From NCBI RefSeq assembly GCF_000218895.1, contig NC_015703.1, forward strand, positions 4,973,001 through 5,037,000: a stretch of DNA of 64,000 nt, read 5' to 3'. Below are positions 1-8,885 of the stretch, one piece after another; the first letter of the stretch is position 1, and every line of letters starts with the position of its first letter. This DNA comes from Runella slithyformis DSM 19594 (lineage in GTDB: Bacteria > Bacteroidota > Bacteroidia > Cytophagales > Spirosomataceae). The notes under the pieces were generated by a model. It saw nothing but the letters and a program-made list of their open reading frames with translations. It did no database searches and was not told the origin of the DNA. A program made the translations under genes and the position numbers.

Positions 1-756
1 GTGTTTCTCTAAGTTTTTGATACTTGAAGCATCCTGTCTGCCGGCCTTATCAGCATCGCACAGCCATATTACTTTTCGCCCTTTTAATGGATTAATTTTG
101 GTATCTGTCAAGCCGTTGGCGGAACCGCAGGCCACCCAATCAAATTGAGGGTAGAAAAACGATGCGATAACCTTGGTTTTTTCCGATTCTACCACAATGA
201 CCGTCTTTTGCTTTTCGGGGTCTAATAAGTCTTCTCCATAGAGGCACATGCCATACTTTTTGCCATCGGGAGGTTGTTTTAATGAATGACTGGTAAAAGC
301 CTTATCACGGTGTCCATCGGATTTGTAGAGTATCCATTTGGCATTTACTATTTCCTTTTTCTCGTTTTTAAGCAGGAAGACGGTCTTGCCTTTCTGATCG
401 GTGCCTACACTGTGTTTTGATAGGTGCTTTTTGGTGATTCCCAGTGATTGACAGTAGACATGGAGTGCGCTTTCCTGATTCTCATTCCATGTCTTGTATT
501 GCTCCTGTTTGTAAACATCAGGTAATAGTGTTGAGGAGTCTGAGCCGACATTTACCGATGAAATGGTAGTTGAAAACGACGGTAAATTAGGCTTAGCATG
601 GTGCCCACAGCTATTGGCTCTTTCACACTTTCCGAATTCTTCACTGAGTCGGACACCGTCTTTTTCATAATAGCGAAAACTTTTAGGGTCACCGCAGGAA
701 GGGCATTTGCCTTTCTTTTTAGGGTGTTTTTCAAATTGGTAGGGCATTGTTGACAT
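1..756 (-). CDS. Toprim/zinc-ribbon primase-like protein of an integrative element (3' end outside window)
   Basis: The frame is open from an ATG at 754-756 down to the window edge, giving at least 252 codons. The N-terminus has a zinc-ribbon pattern (CPSCG near residue 18, then a second C...C-G-H-H group near residues 43-52). The C-terminal part has Toprim features: VVESEKTK, and later a WLCDADKAG acidic motif. This arrangement is typical of DUF6371/CHC2-like primase relatives on Bacteroidota mobile elements, probably acting in element replication. It lies on the same strand as the excisionase-like, unknown and integrase genes that follow, so it reads as part of one element. The exact family name is inferred from memory of motifs, not from a search. 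Confidence 0.7.
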   Translation of the reverse strand, partial: MSTMPYQFEKHPKKKGKCPSCGDPKSFRYYEKDGVRLSEEFGKCERANSCGHHAKPNLPSFSTTISSVNVGSDSSTLLPDVYKQEQYKTWNENQESALHVYCQSLGITKKHLSKHSVGTDQKGKTVFLLKNEKKEIVNAKWILYKSDGHRDKAFTSHSLKQPPDGKKYGMCLYGEDLLDPEKQKTVIVVESEKTKVIASFFYPQFDWVACGSANGLTDTKINPLKGRKVIWLCDADKAGRQDASSIKNLEKH

Positions 757-877
757 CGCTTTATGGGGTAAAATTTAGGCAATAGTGTAGCCACCGTAGG
801 TTTTCTACAGATGTGCAATTGCTGGAAGAAGGGATGATTAATTGATAGGGAAGTAGTGCTCCCTGAGGTGAGGATGA

Positions 878-1171
878 TTAAAAAAAGTCTTCGGGAAATA
901 GCTTATTTAGATCAGAAGCATACACGAATACCATTCCGCCGATCTTAACGGTTCTGAACATGCCGGCTCTTTTAAACTGCTCAAATTTGGACCTCGACCA
1001 ACCCATTCTTTTGCATACTTCTGCGGGTCGTAATTTTTCAGGTGCGACAGATGTTTCCTGTCGATTTTCGAGCAATCGGGTGATCCGATCAAAGTGTTGA
1101 GTCATTTCTAACATCAAGGTGGAGTAGTCTACAGCCTGAAGACCGGGGTCGAGTTTTGGATTTTGTTTCAT
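878..1171 (-). CDS. Excisionase-like helix-turn-helix protein
   Basis: A 97-residue protein. Residues 47-97 form a winged-helix/MerR-type DNA-binding domain of the excisionase (HTH_17) kind: a PAEVCKRMGWSRSKFEQF helix-turn-helix followed by a VKIGGMVFVYASDL wing. The first 45 residues look helical and may be a dimerisation arm. Such proteins bend DNA at attachment sites or regulate element genes, and this one lies about 0.9 kb from the integrase on the same strand. The function as Xis is inferred from family and neighbourhood. The family includes many plain regulators. Confidence 0.7.
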   Translation of the reverse strand: MKQNPKLDPGLQAVDYSTLMLEMTQHFDRITRLLENRQETSVAPEKLRPAEVCKRMGWSRSKFEQFKRAGMFRTVKIGGMVFVYASDLNKLFPEDFF

Positions 1172-1290
1172 GGTAATGCGTGTTGAAAAAATCTGTTATT
1201 ATTTACAATGCAATACTACAAAAAAATGTTGAAATCATTCAAACATAGCATCAAAAAAAGAGGGTTCCCTCTGAAATTTTATGAAAACGA

Positions 1291-2145
1291 TTAATTAAAA
1301 TTAAAGTTAGAGGGGTAGGGATGTTCATTCATTAACGTCTGAATATCGTCTATAATTTTGATATACAGTGAGTTGTGGGTTGGATTTGACTCAATGAAGG
1401 CTTTTTTGAAATCTCCATGTGTTAAATCAAACATTGAAGCTCCCAAGCGATTGTATTCTGCATTAGTATTCTTGAAGTTGACATAATGCACTTTCCAGGT
1501 CCAAATTTCGTCAGCATATTTTTCTTTAAATTTACTTAATGAAGGAATGGTTTTGGAATAATAGGTAAGCAACTCCAATGGGCTTACTTTGTGAATACCC
1601 TGAATGGCTTCGTCAAGCAGGGAGGTATCTTCATCAGGGAATTCCTTAGCCAAGTAGGTTTTCATACTTTGGTTTAAAAGTTTGTTTACTATAGTATCCA
1701 ACTCATAATCCTCATATTTAAATCCTTCCAACAGTTTATTGACATCAAATTCTTCCATAGTTGTCCAGGGCCTGTTTTCCTTCACAAAGCTTGTATAGGC
1801 ACGGCTTATATGATCCATCAGAAACATTCTCTCTCGATCAAGCAATTTTTGCAGGTCTTCGCTAAGCGTATTTAACTCATTGACAGTACACCATAAGTTA
1901 GTGGCACTTTTAATTTTAGCGGTCAGCCGGTTAAAGGTGATACGAACGTATAACGCATGTCGCCACAAATTTGGGTCTTTCTCTGTTTCATCATTGTCAA
2001 CAACGGGACGTATGTACAAATTCAGGTAATGTTTAACGGTAATTTTTTTATCCGTAAAATTCACCAGATTAATCTTGTCCTGACTCATTTCCTCCGTCAT
2101 TGGAAGGTGAGCTGTTTTGTTTAAAGATTTTTTTGAGGGCTTCAT
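1291..2145 (-). CDS. Unknown mobile-element protein, start overlaps integrase end
   Basis: A 284-residue, soluble, charged and helix-rich protein that I do not recognise. Residues 60-85 (HALYVRITFNRLTAKIKSA) faintly resemble the N-terminal arm-binding domain of Bacteroidota integrases, but no catalytic recombinase motifs follow. Its 5' end overlaps the 3' end of the integrase gene by 77 bases in another frame. Internal ATGs at 2100 and 2088 would shorten the overlap, so the start is uncertain. Translational coupling to the integrase suggests a linked role in integration or its control, which is inference only. Confidence 0.6.
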   Translation of the reverse strand: MKPSKKSLNKTAHLPMTEEMSQDKINLVNFTDKKITVKHYLNLYIRPVVDNDETEKDPNLWRHALYVRITFNRLTAKIKSATNLWCTVNELNTLSEDLQKLLDRERMFLMDHISRAYTSFVKENRPWTTMEEFDVNKLLEGFKYEDYELDTIVNKLLNQSMKTYLAKEFPDEDTSLLDEAIQGIHKVSPLELLTYYSKTIPSLSKFKEKYADEIWTWKVHYVNFKNTNAEYNRLGASMFDLTHGDFKKAFIESNPTHNSLYIKIIDDIQTLMNEHPYPSNFNFN

Positions 2146-3310
2146 TTTGAACTTGTTCTATTGCATGAACATACTTATCTGTTTGCTCCCGTTTGCTGTG
2201 CTGAAGTTGTAACTGAACCAGTTTAGCATCTCCCGACAGCATGTAAAGATTTGTTCCAAAGGTATCTCTTGATGCTTTAAAATACAATTTTGGGTCAACA
2301 TCCGCCATAACTGCAATAATTTTCAACAGCTTATTTACTTTTTGGCTGGACATCCCTTTGAAAATCCTTACTTTATTTCTTTGAGGAAGGTATTTTGTGA
2401 TTATTTGAGCGGGTGCACCGTCAAACAAAAGAGATAGTGACTTATGATCCCACTTGCCGGTTTTTATGGCTTGATATTTTAAGCTCATCCCTGATTCCGT
2501 AAAATGAATTTTTTCTCTGGTAAGAGCGTAGGTGTCACAATGCCTCAAGCCTGTATAACATCCGAAAAGAAACATATCCCTAGCCATTTCCATTTCTTTC
2601 TGGTTAGAAGTGAATTCAAGTGCTTCCAAACGTTTTCGTTCTTCAGGAAGCAAAAAAATGGCAACTGTAGGTTCAGTGATTAACTTGAACTTTTTGTAGG
2701 GATTCTTTCCTTCAGGAATTAAGTCATGTACAATAGCTAAGTTGATGTATTTACGCAGATGACGATGGTATTTCTCAATGGTATTAGTATGTTTTGTCTT
2801 AGTAGAATTGACATGGATTACTTGATTTCGTAGGAAAATATCAAACTCCTGTAAGAACGAATAAGTCAACTCTTCAAACTCTACCTGTTTTTTAAACAAA
2901 CACAGATTATTGAAGGTAACAGTGTGAGTAACAATTGTTGCTTTACTCAACTGAGGTTGTTTTGTGAGCTGCTGGCGATAAAAATCTGTAAAATTCAACT
3001 TTTCAACCTTTTTAACCGGTTTTAAGGATTCAAGAAAATTATCAAAGTCGGAGAGCTGAAATGGCTTATCAATATTCTGTCGGCTCATTTCAAAGTTTTC
3101 AAGCTTAGTGATTTCAGCTCGGATCAATCTGGCAGTGTAAGGGTCCTTGGCATTATTTTCTTTTTTGTCCCACTCTTTCTCTGTTAAGTAAAATTGAGTT
3201 GAGAAATAGCGTCTTGCTCCGTTTAGGTACGCTTGGATTTGAACCAAAGCCTTTCCTTTTTTTTCCAATTCTTTTTTTCGATTGAACACCAATTTGTAGG
3301 CTACTTTCAT
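2069..3310 (-). CDS. Tyrosine-type site-specific integrase
   Basis: The ATG at 3308-3310 starts an N-terminal arm-type binding domain (KVAYKLVFNRKKELEKKGK), followed by a SAM-like core-binding domain (about residues 100-200) and a C-terminal catalytic domain; the protein is 413 residues. Visible catalytic motifs are TGLRHCD (first Arg), a SRDTFGTN box in which the usual His is Asp, and HSKREQTDKYVHA with the likely nucleophile Tyr. The gene lies about 300 bases from tRNA-Asp, the classic placement for an integrase of an element inserted at a tRNA 3' end. The frame stays open upstream through the tRNA, but that extension is not coding. Confidence 0.88.
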   Translation of the reverse strand: MKVAYKLVFNRKKELEKKGKALVQIQAYLNGARRYFSTQFYLTEKEWDKKENNAKDPYTARLIRAEITKLENFEMSRQNIDKPFQLSDFDNFLESLKPVKKVEKLNFTDFYRQQLTKQPQLSKATIVTHTVTFNNLCLFKKQVEFEELTYSFLQEFDIFLRNQVIHVNSTKTKHTNTIEKYHRHLRKYINLAIVHDLIPEGKNPYKKFKLITEPTVAIFLLPEERKRLEALEFTSNQKEMEMARDMFLFGCYTGLRHCDTYALTREKIHFTESGMSLKYQAIKTGKWDHKSLSLLFDGAPAQIITKYLPQRNKVRIFKGMSSQKVNKLLKIIAVMADVDPKLYFKASRDTFGTNLYMLSGDAKLVQLQLQHSKREQTDKYVHAIEQVQNEALKKIFKQNSSPSNDGGNESGQD

Positions 3311-3345
3311 TTGTTTGTGTTTTAGTGACAGCACAAACATAGAGA

Positions 3346-3374
3346 TTTGATACCGTGAAAAAATGGGTATCAAA
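3346..3374. repeat. TTTGATACC inverted pair upstream of integrase
   Basis: TTTGATACC (3346-3354) faces GGTATCAAA (3366-3374) across an 11-base spacer, just upstream of the integrase start. The same sequence recurs inverted at 3487-3529. This looks like a protein-binding site family, possibly integrase arm sites or an autoregulatory operator. The role is inferred. Confidence 0.5.
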
Positions 3375-3486
3375 CGGGTAGCAAAAAATCTGCTATGATA
3401 TGGTAAAACATAGTAAACGGAAGGACGAAAATTTTCAAAATAGAGGTTTGGGAATTTGAACAGATTTGTGATTCCAATAGGTGAAG

Positions 3487-3529
3487 TTTTTGATACCCGT
3501 ACAATTTTAATCAAAACGGGTATCAAAAA
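3487..3529. repeat. 14-bp perfect inverted repeat between integrase and tRNA-Asp
   Basis: TTTTTGATACCCGT (3487-3500) and ACGGGTATCAAAAA (3516-3529) are perfect inverted copies with a 15-base spacer. They carry the same TTTGATACC core as the pair at 3346-3374. The position between integrase and tRNA fits an attachment-region arm site. A terminator function is less likely because both arms end in A/T runs away from any close upstream gene. Confidence 0.5.
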
Positions 3530-3617
3530 TAAGCAATGTGATTTTTTAAAAAAGTGCCCTAGAAGCGTCAGAAAGGGCATAAAACAAAATAAGCTCAGAT
3601 TTCTCTGAGCTTCCAAG

Positions 3618-3691
3618 CGGTCCGGACGGGACTCGAACCCGCGACCCCCTGCGTGACAGGCAGGTATTCTAACCAGCTGAACTACCGAACC
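3618..3691 (-). tRNA. tRNA-Asp(GTC)
   Basis: On the minus strand a full cloverleaf can be drawn. The acceptor stem GGTTCGG/CCGGACC has one G-T pair, the anticodon arm is CCTGC-CTGTCAC-GCAGG with anticodon GTC, and the T-loop is GTTCGAGTC-like. No CCA is encoded. The 3' end faces the integrase at 2069-3310, so this tRNA is the likely integration target of the element to its left. Confidence 0.95.
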
Positions 3692-3732
3692 AACTTTTAC
3701 TTTTTGCGTTTTGGTTTCTGCTAAAAGTGGTG

Positions 3733-3740
3733 CAAAAGTA
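3733..3740 (-). promoter_or_regulatory. -7 box of the tRNA-Asp promoter
   Basis: The minus strand reads TACTTTTG, matching the Bacteroidota -7 consensus TAnnTTTG, about 40 bases before the tRNA 5' end. I see no well-spaced -33 TTTG. The assignment rests on this one box. Confidence 0.4.
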
Positions 3741-3856
3741 GTATTTTTAGCTTTCAATGCAATACATTTACCAAATAAAATAAGGCTTTTTTTTACGAAA
3801 CACCTTAGTTTTTGCCTGAAAAATCTCATTTCTAAAGAGTTACAAAATCATAAAAA

Positions 3857-4957
3857 ATGACGCTTGTCAAAGATATTGCCCGTTATTTAGAACAAATCGC
3901 CCCGCTTTCGTATCAGGAATCGTACGATAATGCGGGGTTGATCGTCGGAAATCCGCAAATGACCGTGACCGGTGTATTGGTAACGCTGGATTCGACGGAA
4001 GCGGTGGTGGAAGAGGCCGTGGCTAAAGGGTGCAATCTGATCGTGGCGCATCACCCGATTGTCTTTAAAGGACTCAAAAAATTGACCGGACGCAATTACG
4101 TGGAACGAACAATCATCAAAGCCATCAAACATGACATTGCCATTTATGCCATCCATACCAATTTAGACCACGTGGCCGGGGGCGTAAATTCCATGATCGC
4201 CGAGCGACTCGGGTTACAAAACGTCCGAATATTGGCTCCGAAATCGGATGTACTTTTAAAATTGGTTAGTTTTGTTCCCGAAGGAGCTACCCAAAAGGTA
4301 TTGGATGCGCTTTATGAAGCGGGCGCAGGGGCCATCGGCAATTACGATCATTGCAGTTTTCGGGTAAACGGTACCGGTACGTTTCGGCCCAATGAAGCGG
4401 CGCAGCCGTATATCGGAAGTGCGGAGATCGACGAATCGGTGACTGAAAATCGCATTGAGGTACTTTTTCCGGCACACATGGAGGGAAAAGTGCTGGATAC
4501 GCTTAAAAAAGCACATCCGTACGAAGAAGTAGCGTATTATATTTCGACCCTGCGAAATCAGCATCAGGAAGTGGGAGCGGGGGCCGTGGGTGAATTGCCG
4601 AAAGCGATGACAGGCGAGGCGTTTTTGACGTACTTGAAAGACAGCATGGGCCTGAAAATGATCCGACATACGGCATTGGTGAGCGATACTGTCCAAAAAG
4701 TGGCCGTGTGTGGCGGAGCCGGCGGGTTTCTGCTTCCGGATGCCATCGGTGCCCAAGCGGATGTCTTTGTGACGGCCGATTATAAGTACCACGAATTTTT
4801 TGATGCCGACGGTCGCATTCTTATCTGCGATATCGGGCATTATGAAAGTGAAGTTTACACAAAAGAATTATTACAACGATATTTGTCGAAAAAATTCGTT
4901 AATTTTGCGACAATTTTGTCGGAAACTAATACAAATCCGGTCTTTTACCGCTCTTGA
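3857..4957 (+). CDS. Nif3-like dinuclear metal centre protein
   Basis: A 366-residue protein of the Nif3/YbgI/YqfO family, whose members form toroidal hexamers with a dinuclear metal site; the biochemical role is unsettled, with GTP cyclohydrolase-like and hydrolase proposals. Metal-ligand motifs are visible: AHHPIVFKG around residues 64-72, HTNLDHV around residue 100, and a C-terminal DIGHYESE. Between the two halves is a PII-like insert domain (about residues 130-235), as in the longer YqfO type. The length fits that type. A zinc-ribbon gene follows 42 bases downstream on the same strand, a pairing that is common in Bacteroidota and other phyla. Confidence 0.93.
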   Translation: MTLVKDIARYLEQIAPLSYQESYDNAGLIVGNPQMTVTGVLVTLDSTEAVVEEAVAKGCNLIVAHHPIVFKGLKKLTGRNYVERTIIKAIKHDIAIYAIHTNLDHVAGGVNSMIAERLGLQNVRILAPKSDVLLKLVSFVPEGATQKVLDALYEAGAGAIGNYDHCSFRVNGTGTFRPNEAAQPYIGSAEIDESVTENRIEVLFPAHMEGKVLDTLKKAHPYEEVAYYISTLRNQHQEVGAGAVGELPKAMTGEAFLTYLKDSMGLKMIRHTALVSDTVQKVAVCGGAGGFLLPDAIGAQADVFVTADYKYHEFFDADGRILICDIGHYESEVYTKELLQRYLSKKFVNFATILSETNTNPVFYRS

Positions 4958-4999
4958 GTAAAAGACTGAAAATCGAAAATTGTAAATCGTAAATACTGA

Positions 5000-5731
5000 A
5001 TGGAACTGACAGTCGCGCAGAAACTGGACTTGCTCCTTAAATTGCAAGAAATTGACTCTCAATTAGATGACATCAAAAAAATCCGCGGCGACTTGCCCGA
5101 AGAAGTAAGAGATTTAGAAGATGACATTGCAGGATTTGAAACCCGCATCGGGAAGTTCAACAGCGAAATCAGCGCTCTTGAAGATGAAATCAGTCGTTAC
5201 AAAGCCGCCAAGAAAGATGCGGAAAAACTGATCGCCCGCTATAAGGAGCAGCAGATGAACGTTCGTAATAACCGTGAATACGACGCTATCACCAAAGAAA
5301 TGGAACTTCAATCCCTCGAAATCGAGCTTGCCGAGAAAAAATCGCGTGAGGCTGATTACAAGGTGAAGGCCAAAAAAGAAGAAATCAGCGCTACAGACGC
5401 TCTCCTCAAAGAACGTCGTGAAGACTTGAAAGCCAAGAAGCAGGAATTGGACGTGATCACGTCGGAAAGCCATGAAGACGAGAAGAAGCTGTTGGAAAAA
5501 CGCGATCTCCAGGCTACGAAAGTAGAAGACCGTCTGTATAAATCCTATACAAAGATCCGAAACAACTCCGGTAACGGCCTTGGTGTCGTAACGGTACGTC
5601 GCGGTGCGTGCGGCGGTTGTTTCAACGTCGTGCCTCCTCAGCGTCAGGCCGATATTCGTGAAAAGAAAAAAATCATCGTTTGCGAACACTGCGGACGTAT
5701 TTTTGCCGATGTAGATACTGAATATAAGTAA
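5000..5731 (+). CDS. Coiled-coil protein with C-terminal C4 zinc ribbon
   Basis: The 243-residue product is almost entirely a long antiparallel coiled coil (about residues 10-180, rich in E/K/D heptads). It ends in a treble/zinc ribbon with CGGC near residue 201 and CEHCG near residue 226. This is the CT398/zf-RING_7 family. Its function is not established; a CT398 relative has been linked to secretion and sigma-factor binding in Chlamydia. It follows the Nif3-like gene closely and ends before a strong shared terminator. Confidence 0.9.
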   Translation: MELTVAQKLDLLLKLQEIDSQLDDIKKIRGDLPEEVRDLEDDIAGFETRIGKFNSEISALEDEISRYKAAKKDAEKLIARYKEQQMNVRNNREYDAITKEMELQSLEIELAEKKSREADYKVKAKKEEISATDALLKERREDLKAKKQELDVITSESHEDEKKLLEKRDLQATKVEDRLYKSYTKIRNNSGNGLGVVTVRRGACGGCFNVVPPQRQADIREKKKIIVCEHCGRIFADVDTEYK

Positions 5732-5775
5732 TTGACGATGATGCATTTCCGTTGTGAAAAGCATTCGCATTGATA

Positions 5776-5816
5776 CAACAAAAAAGCTGCACAGTCATTG
5801 TGCAGCTTTTTTGTTG
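5776..5816. terminator. Bidirectional intrinsic terminator
   Basis: A perfect 18-bp stem (5776-5793 and 5799-5816) with a five-base loop has A and T runs at its base. It can therefore stop transcription from both the zinc-ribbon gene and the convergent symporter gene. Confidence 0.85.
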
Positions 5817-5849
5817 GGACCAAGTGTCGGTTGAGCAATCGAAGCGTAT

Positions 5850-7547
5850 CTAGGCTTTCTCGGGAGTTTTTTCGAGCGTGAATTGCCAGAGCCAGGCAAA
5901 CAGAATGACCAAAATACAGCCCACGACGTTGAGCCATAAGAACGCCATGACGTCAGACCACCAGCATACAACGACACCGATCTCAGCCAATACCGCTCCC
6001 CAAAAGGTGGCTTTCCCGCCCAGATTTTTGAAGTAAAAAGCCACCAGAAAAATTCCCAGAATAACCCCGTAAAACAAAGAACCAAGGATGTTTACGGCTT
6101 CGATCATGCTTCCGAGCTTGCTTGCGTACTGGGCAATCGCTACACAAAAGATACCCCAGCCGATGGTGGCGATTCGGGAGGCGGTCAGGTAATGCGCTTC
6201 GGAGCCTTCTTTACGGTACAGGCGCTTGTAAATATCCACAATACTCGTCGAAGCCAAAGAGCTGTAAGCCGCTGCAATGGAGCCCATCGAGGCGCTGAAA
6301 ATAACCGCGATCAACAGCCCGATGAGTCCGATTGGTAAGCGATCCAGCACAAAGCGCAGGAAAACGTAATTGACGTCGCTGGTATCGGCCGTAGGGTTGT
6401 TCTTTTTGATAAGTGCCACGGTTTCACTCCTTATTTCTTTGGCGGTGCTTTCATTGGTTTGCAGCATCGACTTTTGGCGCGTTATTTCAGCCTCGTTTTC
6501 GCTGTCCATGGCTTTTGCCAAAGCGTTGACGGTTTGTTGGCGTTGAAGGGTTAACTGCTCATGTTTCTGCTCCAGTTTCTCATAATCGGCCGCATATACA
6601 CTCGTTTTCAGTTTGTCGGTTTCGACTTTATTAAAAAACAACGGCGCAGGGTTGTATTGGTAATAGACAAATACCAGCACACCTACCAATAAAATCAAAA
6701 ATTGCATCGGGATCTTAAGCAATCCATTCATCATCAGGCCTAAACGGCTTTGCCCGATGGATTCGCCCGTCAGATAGCGGCCTACCTGCGACTGATCGGT
6801 GCCAAAATACGACAATTGAAGGAAAAATCCGCCGATGATGCCCGACCAGATATTATAGCGGCTATTGGGGTCAAAGTGAAAATCAATGGTGTTCATGCGA
6901 CCGGCTTTGCCGGCTATTTTGAGGGCATCCACAAATCCTACATCGGCGGGCAGTAAATGCACGACCATGTAGCCCGCAACGAACATCGCGACGGTGACGA
7001 TCAGCATCTGCTGTACGTGGGTATGTGAGATGGCCTTAGTGCCACCCGAAACAGTATAGATCAGGACAACCGTTCCCATGAAAATATTGGTCCATATGAT
7101 ATCCCAACCCAAAATGGTGGCTAAGATAATGGAAGGAGCATAAATGGAAAGTCCCGTTGAGAGGCCTCTGGAAAGTAAAAAAAGTGCCACGGTAAACATC
7201 CGCACGCGTACGTCAAAGCGTTTTTCCAGAAATTCGTAGGCCGTAAATACCTTGAGCCGGTGAAAAATGGGGATAAAGGTAATACTCAGTACAACCATGG
7301 CCAGGGGAAGGCCGAAATAGAACTGGACAAAGCGCATGCCGTCGGAAAAGCCCTGTCCGGGGGCAGACAGAAACGTAATGGCGCTTGCCTGTGTGGCCAT
7401 GACCGAGAAACAAACGTGGTACCAGGGAAGGGACTGATTGGCGATGAGGTAATCTTCCATATTTTGGGTGCCCCGGCTTCGGTACATTCCGTACAAAACG
7501 ATAAAACCAAGGGTACCTATCAGTACGATCCAATCAATTGAACTCAT
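5850..7547 (-). CDS. Sodium:solute symporter (SSS family)
   Basis: A 565-residue integral membrane protein of the SSS (SLC5-type) family with about 13-14 hydrophobic segments. It starts with SSIDWIVLIGTLGFIVLYG, and the family motif region (SGGTKAISHTHVQQ, GTDQSQVGRYL) is clear. It probably couples sodium entry to uptake of an organic solute, and the substrate cannot be read from sequence. A hydrophilic, helix-forming insert of about 88 residues (roughly 302-390, rich in E/K/Q) sits between membrane segments, which is longer than in PutP-like members. A 54-residue membrane peptide is encoded 93 bases upstream on the same strand. Confidence 0.9.
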   Translation of the reverse strand: MSSIDWIVLIGTLGFIVLYGMYRSRGTQNMEDYLIANQSLPWYHVCFSVMATQASAITFLSAPGQGFSDGMRFVQFYFGLPLAMVVLSITFIPIFHRLKVFTAYEFLEKRFDVRVRMFTVALFLLSRGLSTGLSIYAPSIILATILGWDIIWTNIFMGTVVLIYTVSGGTKAISHTHVQQMLIVTVAMFVAGYMVVHLLPADVGFVDALKIAGKAGRMNTIDFHFDPNSRYNIWSGIIGGFFLQLSYFGTDQSQVGRYLTGESIGQSRLGLMMNGLLKIPMQFLILLVGVLVFVYYQYNPAPLFFNKVETDKLKTSVYAADYEKLEQKHEQLTLQRQQTVNALAKAMDSENEAEITRQKSMLQTNESTAKEIRSETVALIKKNNPTADTSDVNYVFLRFVLDRLPIGLIGLLIAVIFSASMGSIAAAYSSLASTSIVDIYKRLYRKEGSEAHYLTASRIATIGWGIFCVAIAQYASKLGSMIEAVNILGSLFYGVILGIFLVAFYFKNLGGKATFWGAVLAEIGVVVCWWSDVMAFLWLNVVGCILVILFAWLWQFTLEKTPEKA

Positions 7548-7640
7548 TGAGAAAAGAGATTTAAGACGGGGTACGTTGCGGCATAACGTACCCGGTAAGG
7601 TTAGAAGTTAGGAAATAGGGTGTAGGTATAAATGGAATAA

Positions 7641-7805
7641 TCAGTCAAAATACTGCATCATTGCGTAAAATACTCCCATGAGTAAAAACAAGGTTCCGAC
7701 CACGATCATGTACATTTGAGACCAGCTTTCGACAAAGGGAGGAAGGCCCTCGCATTCATTTTCAGGAGTAGGAGTGGGCGTTGGGATGGATTCAGCGTCT
7801 TTCAT
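7641..7805 (-). CDS. 54-residue single-pass membrane peptide upstream of symporter
   Basis: The ATG at 7803-7805 runs to a TGA at 7641-7643, giving 54 codons. The N-terminus has a PTPTPTP run and an acidic stretch. Residues 31-48 (MYMIVVGTLFLLMGVFYAMM) form one convincing transmembrane helix. It is co-directional with the symporter and 93 bases upstream. Small single-pass partners of transporters are known, so an accessory role is a reasonable guess. There is no sequence-based family assignment. Confidence 0.6.
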   Translation of the reverse strand: MKDAESIPTPTPTPENECEGLPPFVESWSQMYMIVVGTLFLLMGVFYAMMQYFD

Positions 7806-8022
7806 AAGAGGGTGGTTTAGGGCATTACTCTATCGGCTTTTAGGTTTGATTTGGTTTACAACGAAAAAATAACCAAAATGCGTGCCGTAAAATTAGTTCT
7901 TATCTGTCGGCATCCTTTTTTTTCGTTGCAAAAAGTCAAAAAAGTGGCATAAATCGTAGTAAAAATGGTTTCAATTGCATTTTGTATAGTAACTAAACAC
8001 GTATTTCAATTTCTAAACCCTT

Positions 8023-8778
8023 ATGTTTAAAGACCAAGTAGTCATTATTACCGGCGGGTGCTCGGGCATCGGGCGGGCAACCGCGTTTCGTTTTGCTCAG
8101 GAAGGAGCTAAATTGTTCATCGCCGATCTGTCGGAAAAAGCGGGCGATCTGCTGGTGGAAGAACTGGAAAAGGCAGGGGCGGAGGCGGCGTTTGCCCGCA
8201 TTGACGTGACGGATGCCGAAGATGTGGAGCGTATGGTCGCAGACTGTATACAGCGTTTCGGCGGCATCGACGTGCTGGTCAACAGTGCCGGCATTTTGGG
8301 GCCCCGGGCCCGTACGGAACGCTACCCCGCCGAGGAGTTTAAGAAAGTAATGGAAATCAATGTGATAGGTTTGTTTTATTGCATGCAGGCGGTACTTCCT
8401 CATTTTCTGGGAAAGAAAAGCGGCAATATCGTCAACCTTGCTTCGGTAGCGGGCCTGGGCGGTTTTGCCGGACATTCGGGCTACTCGGCCAGTAAACATG
8501 CCGTCGTGGGCATGACCCGCACGGCAGCGTTGGAATACGCCAAACACGGGATTCGGGTCAACGCCGTTTGTCCTTCGTTTACCATGACACCCATGCTTGA
8601 AAACGCCATGACCCACGACGATACCAATTACCTGGACGCTCTGCAAAACGCCATTCCGATGAAACGGTTCGGAAAGCCGGAAGAGATCGCTGATGCAGTT
8701 GTGTATGCGGCTTCTTCGGCGGCCTCTTTCATGACGGGCCATACCCTGGTGATGGACGGCGGGCTGATGATCGCATAG
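8023..8778 (+). CDS. SDR-family NAD(P)-dependent oxidoreductase
   Basis: A 251-residue classical short-chain dehydrogenase. The Rossmann motif TGGCSGIGRA is at residues 10-19, the NSAG-type motif (VLVNSAGILG) near residue 88, catalytic Ser in NLASVAG and YSASK near residue 155, and the C-terminal MDGG. It is closest in style to glucose 1-dehydrogenase/3-oxoacyl reductase-like enzymes, and the substrate is unknown. An NTF2-like gene and another SDR follow on the same strand, suggesting a small metabolic cluster. Confidence 0.9.
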   Translation: MFKDQVVIITGGCSGIGRATAFRFAQEGAKLFIADLSEKAGDLLVEELEKAGAEAAFARIDVTDAEDVERMVADCIQRFGGIDVLVNSAGILGPRARTERYPAEEFKKVMEINVIGLFYCMQAVLPHFLGKKSGNIVNLASVAGLGGFAGHSGYSASKHAVVGMTRTAALEYAKHGIRVNAVCPSFTMTPMLENAMTHDDTNYLDALQNAIPMKRFGKPEEIADAVVYAASSAASFMTGHTLVMDGGLMIA

Positions 8779-8885
8779 GGTGAGCAGTTTTGGAGGTGCC
8801 GTTAGGTTTCCGAACCCAACGAAAGAGATTTCTTAAAACCTCGAAATTCGAATATCTATTTTTGAAAAATACTATTTATAGCACA

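Noticed and set aside
552-818. 88-codon frame over the primase-like gene
   Set aside because: It is a shadow frame; the true frame (ATG 756) carries zinc and Toprim motifs.
3311-3829. Extension of the integrase frame through the tRNA-Asp region (586-codon frame)
   Set aside because: It would translate through the tRNA and its flanks; the family N-terminus starts at 3310.
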